Below, one piece after another: positions 16,946 through 25,384 of a DNA stretch of 64,000 bases. Under the pieces are notes generated by a model. That model was not told the origin of the DNA, made no database searches, and was given only the letters and a program-made list of their open reading frames with translations. This DNA comes from CAYSZB01 sp964435475 (lineage in GTDB: Bacteria; Chloroflexota; Anaerolineae; Anaerolineales; Anaerolineaceae): assembly GCA_964435475.1 (NCBI GenBank), contig CAYSZB010000005.1:1-64000 (forward strand). Reading direction: 5' to 3'. Each line of letters begins with the position of its first letter. Positions within the stretch are counted from its first letter, which is position 1. The position numbers and the translations under genes are program-made.

Positions 16946-17874
16946 GACAGTATCCTCTCCGAGCGCTTCTTGGTGCGTGAGATCACAGCTGACGCTGTAA
17001 TATTGATTGCCAAAGAGATCAAGAAAAGCACAATACCTATGAAAAACAAGACGTGATAGTGAGTGCTGCCCCTGGCAACCTCTCCCATTTCTGCAGCAAT
17101 GGTTGCAGTCATGGTTCGGGCAGGCGAAAACAAGGCAGACAGACCTGTTGGCATGACGCCAGCATTGCCTGTGACCATCATTACAGTCATGGTCTCACCA
17201 ATTGAGCGGCCTAAACCAAGCATGATGGCCGTGAGGACGCCGGATCTGGCTGCCGGCAGGGTGACCCGCCAGATGGTTTGCCAGTGGGTGGCACCCATGG
17301 CCAGGGAGGCATCGCGATATGCCTTGGGGACAGCGTCCAGGGCATCTTCCGCAATGGAGACAATGGTTGGTATTGAAATGGTACCCAGCAGGATGGCACC
17401 GGCAAGCGCGGTCAAACCGGTGGGAAGGTTAAGTGTGGTTCGCAGGAACGGCACCAACACCAGGATACCCAGAAATCCAAGGACAACAGATGGCAGCCCT
17501 GCCAGTATCTCAACGACTGGTTTGAGCACCTCACGCAACCAGCGTGGGGCGATCTCAGCGATGAAAATGGCACTTGCCAGTCCGACCGGTATGGCAACCA
17601 GTGCAGCGCCGATGGTGACCAACAGTGAGCCACCGATCAAGGGGAGAATGCCATAATAGCCTTCAATCGGGTACCATCGGCTGGAAAAGAGATTGCTGAG
17701 AGAGACTTCAGCAAGAGTGACTATGCCTTCACTGATCAGGAAATAGAAAATGAGCAAAACAAAGAGAATGGCTGAGTAGCCGGATGCCTTTATCAGCGGT
17801 GTGATCAAGAGTTCGGTGACCCTGGCAGAAGACCAATTTTTGGAATTTTGGAGGAAATCTTTCTCTACCTGCAT
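16942..17874 (-). CDS. pstC: phosphate ABC transporter permease PstC
   Basis: The 310-residue permease has about six helices, GLPSVVLGFLGILVLVPF and the EAA-type loop around YRDASLAMGATHWQTIW. The frame is open upstream through the pstS tail, but the ATG at 17874, 10 nt after the pstS stop and preceded by GGA, gives the expected length and N-terminus (MQVEKDFLQN). It works with PstA. Confidence 0.93.
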   Translation of the reverse strand: MQVEKDFLQNSKNWSSARVTELLITPLIKASGYSAILFVLLIFYFLISEGIVTLAEVSLSNLFSSRWYPIEGYYGILPLIGGSLLVTIGAALVAIPVGLASAIFIAEIAPRWLREVLKPVVEILAGLPSVVLGFLGILVLVPFLRTTLNLPTGLTALAGAILLGTISIPTIVSIAEDALDAVPKAYRDASLAMGATHWQTIWRVTLPAARSGVLTAIMLGLGRSIGETMTVMMVTGNAGVMPTGLSALFSPARTMTATIAAEMGEVARGSTHYHVLFFIGIVLFLISLAINITASAVISRTKKRSERILS

Positions 17875-17884
17875 ATTGATTCCA

Positions 17885-18763
17885 TTATGGATTAACCGGA
17901 ACGAAACCAAGCCGGGCAACAATTGCCTGGGCTTCTTCAGAAAGGATCCAGTCCAGGTAAGCCTTGGTCTTTCCTTCGGGTTGGCCATTGGTATACATGT
18001 AAAGATCACGCGAAACAGGGTAAGTCCCTGAATTGACTGTGGCTGCTGAAGGTAGCACAAAAGGACCTGTTTCCGATTCGGCGATCGCAAGCACCTTGAC
18101 TGCATCAGTCACGTAACCCAAGCCATCATAGCCTATGGCGTTGGGGTTGCTGCCCACCTCAAGGGTGATCCCTTCGGACGAGGGCAGCAACAGCGTGCGT
18201 GGGTCAAAGATCAGGGAACTCTCAGAATCTCCCAGTCTCAGTACGGTCTCGAGGAAATAGACATGGGTACCAGAGTTTGTTTCGCGGGATAGTCGCACAA
18301 TTGGGCGATCTTCCCCTCCAAGTTCGGACCAATTGTCGAATTTACCTGAGTATATGCCCGATACCTGTTCCAGGGTTAATTGGCTGACCGGGTTGGATGG
18401 GTGGACGATCAGGGCAATGGCATCCCTGGCTACAATGATCTCATAAGCTTCTACCCCATTCTTTCTTGCAGCATCCAGCTCTTCTTGCTTGATCTGGCGT
18501 GAGGCATTGGCAATGTCCACTGTATTATTAATCAAAGCAGCGATTCCTGTGCCTGAGCCGCCACCAGTGACCGAGATGCTTACCAATGGATCGATCACCT
18601 GGTAGGCTTCTGTCCAGGCTAGTGCCAGGTTAACGAGTGTGTCAGAACCCTTGTTCTCAATTAATATGGATGAATTGCCCCCGGGATCAGTAGACCCAGG
18701 GGTGCATCCTGAAAGTAACAAACCAGCCAGGATCAAGCATGCCAGGCATTTAAACTTGATCAT
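17885..18763 (-). CDS. pstS: phosphate-binding lipoprotein PstS
   Basis: This 292-residue substrate-binding protein captures phosphate outside the membrane. It begins with a lipoprotein signal ending LLLSGC, then shows the PstS signatures GSDTLVNLALAWTEAY, SVTGGGSGTGIAALIN and RETNSGTHVYFLETVL. A TTG codon just upstream is in frame, but the ATG at 18763 fits the -10 box spacing. It is the first gene of the pst operon. The extended -10 box lies 7 nt upstream with no ribosome binding site. Confidence 0.93.
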   Translation of the reverse strand: MIKFKCLACLILAGLLLSGCTPGSTDPGGNSSILIENKGSDTLVNLALAWTEAYQVIDPLVSISVTGGGSGTGIAALINNTVDIANASRQIKQEELDAARKNGVEAYEIIVARDAIALIVHPSNPVSQLTLEQVSGIYSGKFDNWSELGGEDRPIVRLSRETNSGTHVYFLETVLRLGDSESSLIFDPRTLLLPSSEGITLEVGSNPNAIGYDGLGYVTDAVKVLAIAESETGPFVLPSAATVNSGTYPVSRDLYMYTNGQPEGKTKAYLDWILSEEAQAIVARLGFVPVNP

Positions 18764-18770
18764 CAAAGCG

Positions 18771-18779
18771 ATTATAGCA
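18771..18779 (-). promoter_or_regulatory. extended -10 promoter of pstS (leaderless)
   Basis: On the minus strand TGCTATAAT is a perfect extended -10, ending 7 nt before the pstS ATG. Transcription should start at or next to the start codon. Confidence 0.6.
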
Positions 18780-18822
18780 AACTAATAAGTTGTGATTCCA
18801 GGTGAAGTGTGACTTTTAAGTA

Positions 18823-18855
18823 CATTTAACAGGTTAATAACAAATTATGACAAAT
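18823..18855 (+). promoter_or_regulatory. possible Pho-type repeats between divergent pst genes
   Basis: The stretch contains TTAACA, TTAATA and TTATGA, the last two exactly 11 bp apart. Gram-positive PhoP sites are direct TT(A/T)ACA-like repeats with an 11-bp period. The match is loose and the call rests mainly on location between the divergent pst transcripts. Confidence 0.25.
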
Positions 18856-18864
18856 CGGGTAAGG

Positions 18865-18870
18865 TAAAAT
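18865..18870 (+). promoter_or_regulatory. -10 box of divergent pstB (leaderless)
   Basis: TAAAAT ends 7 nt before the ATG at 18878, with no ribosome binding site between. The -35 region is poor, which would fit an activator-dependent promoter. Confidence 0.4.
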
Positions 18871-18877
18871 TGACATC

Positions 18878-19648
18878 ATGGACCCACTGATGGCAGCCAT
18901 ACTGCAAATTAATCACTTGAATTTTTACTATGGTCAGAAAATGGCTCTCCATGACATCAGTATGGATATTCTTTGCCATCAAGTCACTGCATTGATCGGA
19001 CCATCAGGGTGTGGCAAGTCCACCTTTTTACGCTGTCTGAACCGCATGAATGATACGATCCATGGCACACGGGTTGAAGGAGAGATCCTCTTTGAAGGTG
19101 TAGATATCCATGCCCCAGATATGGACCTGCCCCTTTTACGCCAGCGTATCGGTATGGTTTTTCAAAAACCCAATCCCTTCCCAAAGTCGATCTTTGAAAA
19201 TGTAGCTTATGGTCCGCGCATACTGGGCGAAAAATTGACCAAGAACACATTACCCAACCTGGTGGAAGAGAATTTGCGCCAGGCTGCCCTATGGGATGAG
19301 GTGAAAGATCAACTGGACCAGAATGCCTTATCTTTGTCTCTGGGTCAACAGCAACGCTTGTGTATTGCCAGGGTCCTGGCGGTTCACCCGGAAGTTATCC
19401 TTATGGACGAGCCTTGTTCAGCGTTGGATCCGATCGCCACGGAACGTGTTGAGGAATTGATCATCGAATTAAAGCCCATCTATTCCATCGTGGTCGTTAC
19501 CCACAACATGCAGCAAGCAGGACGGGTTTCTGACAACACCGGTTTGTTCTGGCTGGGGGAATTGGTTGAGTTTGCGCCTACTGATCAACTATTCACCCGA
19601 CCTAAGCAGAAGATCTCTGAAGATTATCTTACCGGCCGCATGGGCTAA
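18878..19648 (+). CDS. pstB: second PstB-type phosphate ABC ATPase, altered signature motif
   Basis: The 256-residue protein is closer to textbook PstB than its neighbour: Walker A GPSGCGKST (41-49), FQKPNPFPKSIFENVAYGPR, Walker B VILMDEPCSALDP and VVVTHNMQQAGRVSD. Oddly, its ABC signature reads LSLGQQQ instead of LSGGQQQ: residue 155 is Leu (CTG) where Gly is almost invariant. It is transcribed away from pstSCA-pstB. It may assemble with the same permeases as an alternative or regulatory ATPase, or replace the missing regulator; no phoU is present in the window. Confidence 0.9.
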   Translation: MDPLMAAILQINHLNFYYGQKMALHDISMDILCHQVTALIGPSGCGKSTFLRCLNRMNDTIHGTRVEGEILFEGVDIHAPDMDLPLLRQRIGMVFQKPNPFPKSIFENVAYGPRILGEKLTKNTLPNLVEENLRQAALWDEVKDQLDQNALSLSLGQQQRLCIARVLAVHPEVILMDEPCSALDPIATERVEELIIELKPIYSIVVVTHNMQQAGRVSDNTGLFWLGELVEFAPTDQLFTRPKQKISEDYLTGRMG

Positions 19649-19660
19649 TTTCCAGGTAAA

Positions 19661-19671
19661 GGGGGGGGGGG
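19661..19671. repeat. G11 homopolymer
   Basis: Eleven consecutive G occur between the convergent pstB and CAP-domain genes, followed by AAAAAGGG. Such a run is rare in this sequence and may be a phase-variable tract or an assembly length error. It is outside any gene. Confidence 0.9.
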
Positions 19672-19686
19672 AAAAAGGGCAGAAAT

Positions 19687-20640
19687 TTATTGTTGCTGCT
19701 TTTGATCGCGGAAGAAGCCCAGGTAAATCACCAACGCCAGGCCAATGACACTGAATATTATCAATCCGATCCCCAACTTTTGGGAGTCACCAAAGAGTGT
19801 GTAGGTTATGGGTGGACGGGGTGTGGGGGTGGCCGTTGGCATGGGTGTACGCGTGGGCAGTGGTGTGCGCGTGGCACGTGGGGGTGTATTGGTGGGGGTT
19901 GGTTTGATGGGTGTTGCTGTCTGGGTTGGGGTTGCTGTGGCCGGACCAGGTGTCCGGATGGTCAGGACCTGCCCGGCGAATACATCTGTTGAGCCGGTGC
20001 CCATTCCGGAGTTTAGCAGTATCTCATTCATTGTTGTGTTATAAGCGATAGCGATCAACCACAGTGTTTCACCATACTTCACAGTATGGATTACGTAACC
20101 ATTTTTATCTGGTGTGGAGGTGACCACGGGCTGAATGGCAGGCGTTTCTTCTGTGGCCTGGGCAGCAGGTGCTGAAACCACATTGCTAGGCGGCAAATTC
20201 ACTTCCTCACCCGGTCTGACATTGAGTGTGTAATAGACGGTGTCACCTGAGAAAGCGACCCCGGCCCCCACGCTGCCAGCCAGGTAGTTGACCATGGTTT
20301 TCCAGTGGACATAATCAGACCACACCGTGTAAACTGCATAAGCGATCGACATGTTGGTGCCCATGGCTACATTTTCCTGGATGCCATAATCCCAGGCGGT
20401 TGAGCCATCCGGACGGGTATGGGTCCAGTAACCCAGGAACGCCATATGATCGGATTGAACCTGGGCAAAGTCCATCAATCCTGGATCGATCGTGTAAGGG
20501 GTTAGACCCTTGGATGAACGCAGTAAATTGACCTCGCTGATCAGGTCATAAGCTGAACCAGCCTGGGCTGATGTTTTTCGGACAGGTATTAAAACCAGAA
20601 AAAACACCAGCAGAAAAATGAGTCGCAGAGCCTTATGCAT
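19687..20640 (-). CDS. CAP-domain and LysM-domain exported protein
   Basis: The 317-residue protein has a signal peptide (ending near KTSAQA) and a CAP/SCP domain at about residues 30-150, with LRSSKGLTPYTIDPGLMDFAQ, GYWTHTRPDGSTAW and ENVAMG. A LysM domain follows at about 185-230 (YGETLWLIAIAYNTTMNEIL), then a long Thr/Pro/Arg linker and a C-terminal transmembrane helix with a KQQQ tail. It is probably bound to the cell wall and the membrane. An upstream in-frame TTG would add nine residues; the ATG at 20640 is preferred. It converges with pstB and diverges from serS. Confidence 0.85.
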   Translation of the reverse strand: MHKALRLIFLLVFFLVLIPVRKTSAQAGSAYDLISEVNLLRSSKGLTPYTIDPGLMDFAQVQSDHMAFLGYWTHTRPDGSTAWDYGIQENVAMGTNMSIAYAVYTVWSDYVHWKTMVNYLAGSVGAGVAFSGDTVYYTLNVRPGEEVNLPPSNVVSAPAAQATEETPAIQPVVTSTPDKNGYVIHTVKYGETLWLIAIAYNTTMNEILLNSGMGTGSTDVFAGQVLTIRTPGPATATPTQTATPIKPTPTNTPPRATRTPLPTRTPMPTATPTPRPPITYTLFGDSQKLGIGLIIFSVIGLALVIYLGFFRDQKQQQ

Positions 20641-20793
20641 GTTTTTGTCTTTGTTTATATCTTCCAATAAGAGCCAATTGTAATTGCAAAATCAAATGTT
20701 GGCAAACTATGCAGAATTGCCAAGGATGGTCATTGATACCACAAAGAATAATGATAAACTTAATTTATTAACGAAATCTATTGGAGAAAGACC

Positions 20794-22068
20794 ATGCTAG
20801 ATCTGAAACTGATACGTGAACAACCCGAAATCGTGCGCGAAGCATTACGGAAGCGCCACATGGAAACCGAACCGGTGGATGCGGTGTTGCGCCTGGATGA
20901 ATTAAGGCGTTCCATCATCCTCGATGTGGAAACCAAACGCTCTGAGCGTAATGCCGTCTCGAAGGAGATAGGGCGGATGAAGGATGCAGATTCACGGCAG
21001 GAAAAGATCGATGCCATGCGAGTTCTGGGTGATGAGATTGCAGTGCTGGACGTGCAATTAAAACAGGTGGAAACAGATTTGACCGCCTCCGCCGCCATTA
21101 TCCCGAACATCCCCGACCCGGATGTGCCGGTTGGGGTGGATGACAAGGATAATGTGGTAGTCAGGGTGGTTGGATCTATGCCTGAATTTGATTTTACACC
21201 CCAGGCCCACTGGGACCTGGGACCGCAGCTTGGCATCATTGACTTTGAGGGCGGGGTAAAACTGACTGGTTCACGGTTCTACGTGTTAAGCGGGGCAGGC
21301 GCCAGGTTGCAGCGGGCGTTAATTTTCTGGATGGTCGACCTTCACGTAAGGCAGGGTTATCTGGAAAAGTACCCTCCCTACATGGTTCATTCCGATATCC
21401 TTTTTGGCGCAGGGCAACTGCCCAAGTTTGAGGATAACCTCTACAAAGACCACCTGGAGGATATGTGGATGGTGCCAACCGCCGAAGTACCTCTGACCGG
21501 GCTGCATATGGGTGACATCATCGAGGAGGAAAAACTGCCGATCAACTACACGGCCTACACTGCCTGTTTCAGGCGTGAAAAGATGAGTGCAGGGCGGGAT
21601 GTGCGTGGCATCAAGCGCGGGCACCAGTTTGACAAGGTCGAGATGTATAAATTCTGCCTGCCCCAGGATTCACCGATGGAACTCGACCGTATGGTGGCAG
21701 ATGCGGAACAGACCGCTGCCGAGTTGGGTTTAACCTACCGGGTGCTTTTGCAATCCACTGGCGACCTGAGCTTTGGTTCACATAAAACCTATGATATTGA
21801 GGTTTGGGCGCCGGGGTGCGGTGAATGGTTGGAAGTCTCGTCAATATCGAGGATTGGTGACTTCCAGGCAAGGCGCGCCAATATCCGCTACCGCCAAAAA
21901 GATAGTGGACGTGTGGAGTACCTGCACACTTTGAATGGCTCTGGTTTGGGTTTGCCGCGCACACTGATCGCTGTCATGGAGAATTACCAGCAGGCTGATG
22001 GTTCGATCGTCATTCCCGATGTATTGAAACCTTACATGGGCGGTATCGAGGTGATCAGGGCGTTATAA
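20794..22068 (+). CDS. serS: seryl-tRNA synthetase
   Basis: SerS charges tRNA-Ser with serine. The 424-residue protein has an N-terminal coiled-coil arm (about 30-110), then class II motif 2 (ACFRREKMSAGRDVRGIKRGHQF region) and motif 3 (LPRTLIAVMENYQ). EVSSISRIGDFQARR is also typical. The ATG follows GGAGAAAG. The gap to the divergent gene upstream is too small for a T-box leader. Its stop overlaps the start of the DUF456 gene (TAATG). Confidence 0.97.
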   Translation: MLDLKLIREQPEIVREALRKRHMETEPVDAVLRLDELRRSIILDVETKRSERNAVSKEIGRMKDADSRQEKIDAMRVLGDEIAVLDVQLKQVETDLTASAAIIPNIPDPDVPVGVDDKDNVVVRVVGSMPEFDFTPQAHWDLGPQLGIIDFEGGVKLTGSRFYVLSGAGARLQRALIFWMVDLHVRQGYLEKYPPYMVHSDILFGAGQLPKFEDNLYKDHLEDMWMVPTAEVPLTGLHMGDIIEEEKLPINYTAYTACFRREKMSAGRDVRGIKRGHQFDKVEMYKFCLPQDSPMELDRMVADAEQTAAELGLTYRVLLQSTGDLSFGSHKTYDIEVWAPGCGEWLEVSSISRIGDFQARRANIRYRQKDSGRVEYLHTLNGSGLGLPRTLIAVMENYQQADGSIVIPDVLKPYMGGIEVIRAL

Positions 22069-22589
22069 TGCCAGCTTGGCTGAATATAACCTTGCTTGTT
22101 GTTGTGATCATTGTCCAGCTGATTGGTCTTTTGGGCTTGCTGCTGGTATTTTTCCCAGGATTGACAGTCATCTGGGCAGGACAGCTTGCCTGGGCGATCG
22201 CCACCGGGTTTAACCATGACCACAATTCCTGGCAATTTGGTTTGACAATTGCCATATTCGTGCTTAACACAATTTTTATGGTTGTCGGCTCACTGATCGA
22301 TAACCTGTTCATGGCCGAAGGGGCAGCCAAAAAGGGTGTCAAATGGTGGGCAATCCTGGCAGTTTGGGTTGTGATGGTGATTGTCAGTATCATACTTTCC
22401 CCGATCGTTGGACTGCTGGCTGCCGTGGTGGCACTTTTTGTGATTGAAATCATCCGCATCAAGGATTACAGGCAGGCATTTAAATCATCCGGATCGTTGA
22501 TCGCCAGCATCGGGCTGGCCGCCCTGGTCAGGTTGATCCTGGCTGGTATGATGATCGGCCTGTGGGTACTTTGGGTGATTGCGCTTTGA
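22068..22589 (+). CDS. DUF456 family membrane protein
   Basis: The 173-residue protein is almost entirely hydrophobic, with five or six helices and glycine-rich turns. LLGLLLVFFPGLTVIWAGQLAWA and GLLAAVVALFVIEI match the general DUF456 pattern. Function is unknown. It starts on the TAATG overlap with serS, so translation is coupled to serS. Confidence 0.75.
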   Translation: MPAWLNITLLVVVIIVQLIGLLGLLLVFFPGLTVIWAGQLAWAIATGFNHDHNSWQFGLTIAIFVLNTIFMVVGSLIDNLFMAEGAAKKGVKWWAILAVWVVMVIVSIILSPIVGLLAAVVALFVIEIIRIKDYRQAFKSSGSLIASIGLAALVRLILAGMMIGLWVLWVIAL

Positions 22590-22610
22590 TTGAATTCCGT
22601 CATTAAACAC

Positions 22611-22642
22611 AAAAAGGTCATGAAGTTATCATGACCTTTTTT
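22611..22642. terminator. bidirectional rho-independent terminator
   Basis: The stem AAAAGGTCATGA / TCATGACCTTTT with loop AGTTA is flanked by A and T runs on both sides, so it can end transcription from serS-DUF456 (plus) and from ferritin (minus), which converge here. Confidence 0.9.
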
Positions 22643-22659
22643 GATAATTTGACTTATTT

Positions 22660-23136
22660 TTAACCCAAATGACCTTCGAGCATGAAAATGTTCTTATCCC
22701 CAAGGGTTTTTGCAATGGTGATCAGGCGGTTCATGTTGGCTTCTTCTTCGACCTGTTCATTAACGAACCATTGTAGCATTCCCTGTGAGGCATAATCCTT
22801 ATCTTCCTTGGCGATATCCATCATGTGGTTGATGCGGGCAGTCACTTCTTCTTCCCAGGCGAGTGCCTTCTCAAATGCTTCGAGAACACTTTTGTATTCA
22901 CTAGCCGGTTTCTCCAGCGCAGGGATTTCAATTTTTGCACCGACTTCCATCATGTAGTGCATGAATTTCAATCCGTGTTCACGCTCTTCAGCTGATTGTT
23001 TAAAGAACAAATTAGACAGGTTCTTTAATTCCAGTGAATTAAAATACACTGCCATTTGAATGTAAATATGGGATGCGATCAATTCATGACCGAGTTGGCT
23101 GTTGAGGGCATCGTTGAGGTTTTTACTGATCTTCAT
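22660..23136 (-). CDS. ftn: ferritin
   Basis: The 158-residue protein is a bacterial non-haem ferritin that stores iron as a 24-mer. The ferroxidase ligands appear in order: E in GHELIASHIYIQMA, E-x-x-H in SAEEREHGLKFM, then EEEVTARINHM and WFVNEQVEEE. The frame extends upstream, but the ATG at 23136 follows AAGGAG and starts at the usual MKISKNLNDALNSQ. A TGGACA-18-TATACT promoter lies just upstream. No iron-responsive operator is obvious. Confidence 0.95.
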   Translation of the reverse strand: MKISKNLNDALNSQLGHELIASHIYIQMAVYFNSLELKNLSNLFFKQSAEEREHGLKFMHYMMEVGAKIEIPALEKPASEYKSVLEAFEKALAWEEEVTARINHMMDIAKEDKDYASQGMLQWFVNEQVEEEANMNRLITIAKTLGDKNIFMLEGHLG

Positions 23137-23164
23137 ATTAATTATCTCCTTGATATTTTTGCTA

Positions 23165-23194
23165 AGTATACATAATTTGGATAAGAAATGTCCA
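23165..23194 (-). promoter_or_regulatory. promoter of the ferritin gene
   Basis: On the minus strand TGGACA, an 18-nt spacer and TATACT predict a leader of about 22 nt that includes the AAGGAG site. Confidence 0.6.
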
Positions 23195-23221
23195 GTTTTT
23201 AGATGGAATCTGATGAAACGT

Positions 23222-23956
23222 TTACACTTTTCTGGCTGTTCTTGCCAGGTAAAGGGCGATCGATCCGGCAACCGCTGCGTTTAGCGATTCGATCCTGCCA
23301 TACATCGGTAGGCGCATCAAGTGATCACAAGATTTGGCAACCAGGTCGCGTAGTCCTTCGCCTTCATTGCCCACCACCAGGGCGATCCCCATGTCCAGGT
23401 TGAGTTCACCGGGAAGCCTGGATCGCTCACTTTCATCCAACCCTATAACCCAGGCGTCCATAGCCTTTATTTCTTTGATCGCCTGTGCCAGGTTGTATTG
23501 TGCGATCAAAAGGTGCTCACTGGCACCCGAGGATGCGTGCACGACAGACGGAGTGATCATAGCTGTGCGGGCGATCGGCAGGATCACGCCGTGCACACGC
23601 ATGATCTCAGCGCTTCGCAGCAGCGTGCCCAGGTTTTGCGGATCCTGGATGGTGTCCAGCAAAAGAAAGAAGGGAGCTTCATTTTGAGATTTGCTGAATG
23701 CAAAAACATCACGAATATCGACATACGGATAGGCACTTGTCTCAAGTGCAACTCCCTGGTGACCCTGGTCGATCAGGTCCAATTGTGAGCGCTCAACGAC
23801 CTCAATGGGCAGCTTTCTTTCACGTGCCAGGCGAGAAATCAATTCCAGTTTTGCATTTGGCTGGTTTCCCCTGGCCAGGCGTAATCGAAAATTATGCCTG
23901 CGTTCTGCACGCAGGACCTCAAGAACCGGGTTACGCCCGCTGATCCATTCTTTCAC
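23222..23956 (-). CDS. rlmB: 23S rRNA (guanosine-2'-O)-methyltransferase RlmB-like
   Basis: The 244-residue SPOUT enzyme has an N-terminal L30e-like domain (WISGRNPVLEVLRAERR), motif 1 IQDPQNLGTLLRSAEIM, motif 2 IALVVGNEGEGLRDLV and motif 3 LPMYGRIESLNAAVAGSIALYLA, as in RlmB, which methylates G2251. I place the start at the GTG at 23956, with GGGAG about 8 nt upstream; the frame is open further into cysS but that region is the cysS tail. It follows cysS directly, the order seen in Firmicutes. Confidence 0.9.
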   Translation of the reverse strand: MKEWISGRNPVLEVLRAERRHNFRLRLARGNQPNAKLELISRLARERKLPIEVVERSQLDLIDQGHQGVALETSAYPYVDIRDVFAFSKSQNEAPFFLLLDTIQDPQNLGTLLRSAEIMRVHGVILPIARTAMITPSVVHASSGASEHLLIAQYNLAQAIKEIKAMDAWVIGLDESERSRLPGELNLDMGIALVVGNEGEGLRDLVAKSCDHLMRLPMYGRIESLNAAVAGSIALYLARTARKV

Positions 23957-23960
23957 AAGC

Positions 23961-25361
23961 TTACTCCCACTTCCAAAGAGTGCCATCCTTGCTGTCTTCA
24001 AGGCTGACCCCCAGTCGCTTCAATTCATCACGGATGCGATCGGACATCTGCCAGTTCTTTTGTTTACGCAATTCTTTTCTCAGTTCGATCAAAAGATCGA
24101 TGAACGGATCGGCATTGGAAGAGGTCGTTGTTGCCTGTTCCAGTTTTAATCCCAACACGTCACTCAACTCTCTGAATGTTTTTTGGGCATCATCGAGTTG
24201 TAGCTGGCTGGCGCCGTCTGAGCGTGCCTGGTTGATAGCCTTGACCAGGTCAAAAAGGTAACCGGACGCTCCTGCGGTATTGAAGTCGTCATCCATTGAT
24301 TCGATGAACCCCATGCGGGTCTTCTCGGCTTGTTTCTTCAGCTTTTCAAGGGCATTTTCAGCGATGCCTGCACTGCCCGGTAATGCTGGTTTTAAAGTAC
24401 TGCGCAATCGATCTAGTGCACCTTCGGTTTGCTCGATCACTTCATCGTTAAATGTCAAAGGGCTGCGATAGCCGGCGTTGATCACCATTAAACGCATGAT
24501 ATCTCCTGGGTGCTTTGAAAGGAATTCGTCTATGCTCACCAGGTTACCGATGGACTTGGACATTTTTTCGCCTTTTAGCTGCAGCATGCCATTATGCATC
24601 CAGTAGCTTGCGAAGGGTTTGTGGGTGATTGATTCAGTCTGGGCGATTTCGTTCTCGTGATGCGGGAAGATCAGGTCATTTCCACCGCCGTGGATATCGA
24701 TCTGCTGACCAAGATGGTGCAGATTCATGGCTGAACATTCGATATGCCATCCAGGGCGACCTTTGCCCCACGGGCTGTCCCATGCAGGTTCGCCTGGTTT
24801 GGCTGACTTCCAGAGCGCAAAATCCATGGGATGCTCCTTCCGTCCATCAATCTCAATGCGTGCACCGGCGTTCATGCTCTCGAGTTTACGCCAGGAAAGC
24901 TTGCCATAGTCCTCGTCCCTGGATACTCTGTAATAGACATCCCCATCGATCGCATAAGCTGAATCCTGTTCTATCAACTTGGCAATCATGTCGAGGATGA
25001 AGGGCATTTCTTCTGTTGCGCGGGGGTTATAAGTGGCAGGCTTGACATTAAGGTCAGCCAGGTTCTTTTTGTAATCTTCAATATATTGTTGAGCTAACTG
25101 GTAGGGATCCATGCCCAGGGTGTTTGCGCGGTTGATGATCTTATCATCCACATCGGTAAAGTTCATCACATAGCGCACTTCATAGCCTGAATACTCAAGA
25201 TACCGCCGGACAATGTCAAAAACCAGGGCAGACATGGCATGCCCAACATGCGCCTTATCATAGACGGTTGGTCCGCAGACATACATGCGCACTTTGCCTG
25301 GCTCAAGGGGTGAAAAAACCTCTTTCTTACGTGTGAGCGTGTTGTAAAGTCTTAATGTCAT
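23961..25361 (-). CDS. cysS: cysteinyl-tRNA synthetase
   Basis: CysS charges tRNA-Cys. The 466-residue class I enzyme has the zinc-binding Cys29 in MYVCGPTVYD, the HIGH-type motif HVGHAMS, GWHIECSAM, GGGNDLIFPHHENEIAQ and the KMSKS loop. The ATG follows CAGGAGC. It is cotranscribed with the upstream yacL-like gene and the downstream rlmB gene. No T-box leader is seen. Confidence 0.97.
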   Translation of the reverse strand: MTLRLYNTLTRKKEVFSPLEPGKVRMYVCGPTVYDKAHVGHAMSALVFDIVRRYLEYSGYEVRYVMNFTDVDDKIINRANTLGMDPYQLAQQYIEDYKKNLADLNVKPATYNPRATEEMPFILDMIAKLIEQDSAYAIDGDVYYRVSRDEDYGKLSWRKLESMNAGARIEIDGRKEHPMDFALWKSAKPGEPAWDSPWGKGRPGWHIECSAMNLHHLGQQIDIHGGGNDLIFPHHENEIAQTESITHKPFASYWMHNGMLQLKGEKMSKSIGNLVSIDEFLSKHPGDIMRLMVINAGYRSPLTFNDEVIEQTEGALDRLRSTLKPALPGSAGIAENALEKLKKQAEKTRMGFIESMDDDFNTAGASGYLFDLVKAINQARSDGASQLQLDDAQKTFRELSDVLGLKLEQATTTSSNADPFIDLLIELRKELRKQKNWQMSDRIRDELKRLGVSLEDSKDGTLWKWE

Positions 25362-25384
25362 AATTTTGCTCCTGGATTTGAAGA

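Noticed and set aside
20668..20793. T-box or other leader before serS
   Set aside because: Only 126 bp separate the divergent genes and no specifier loop, T-box sequence or terminator/antiterminator pair is visible.
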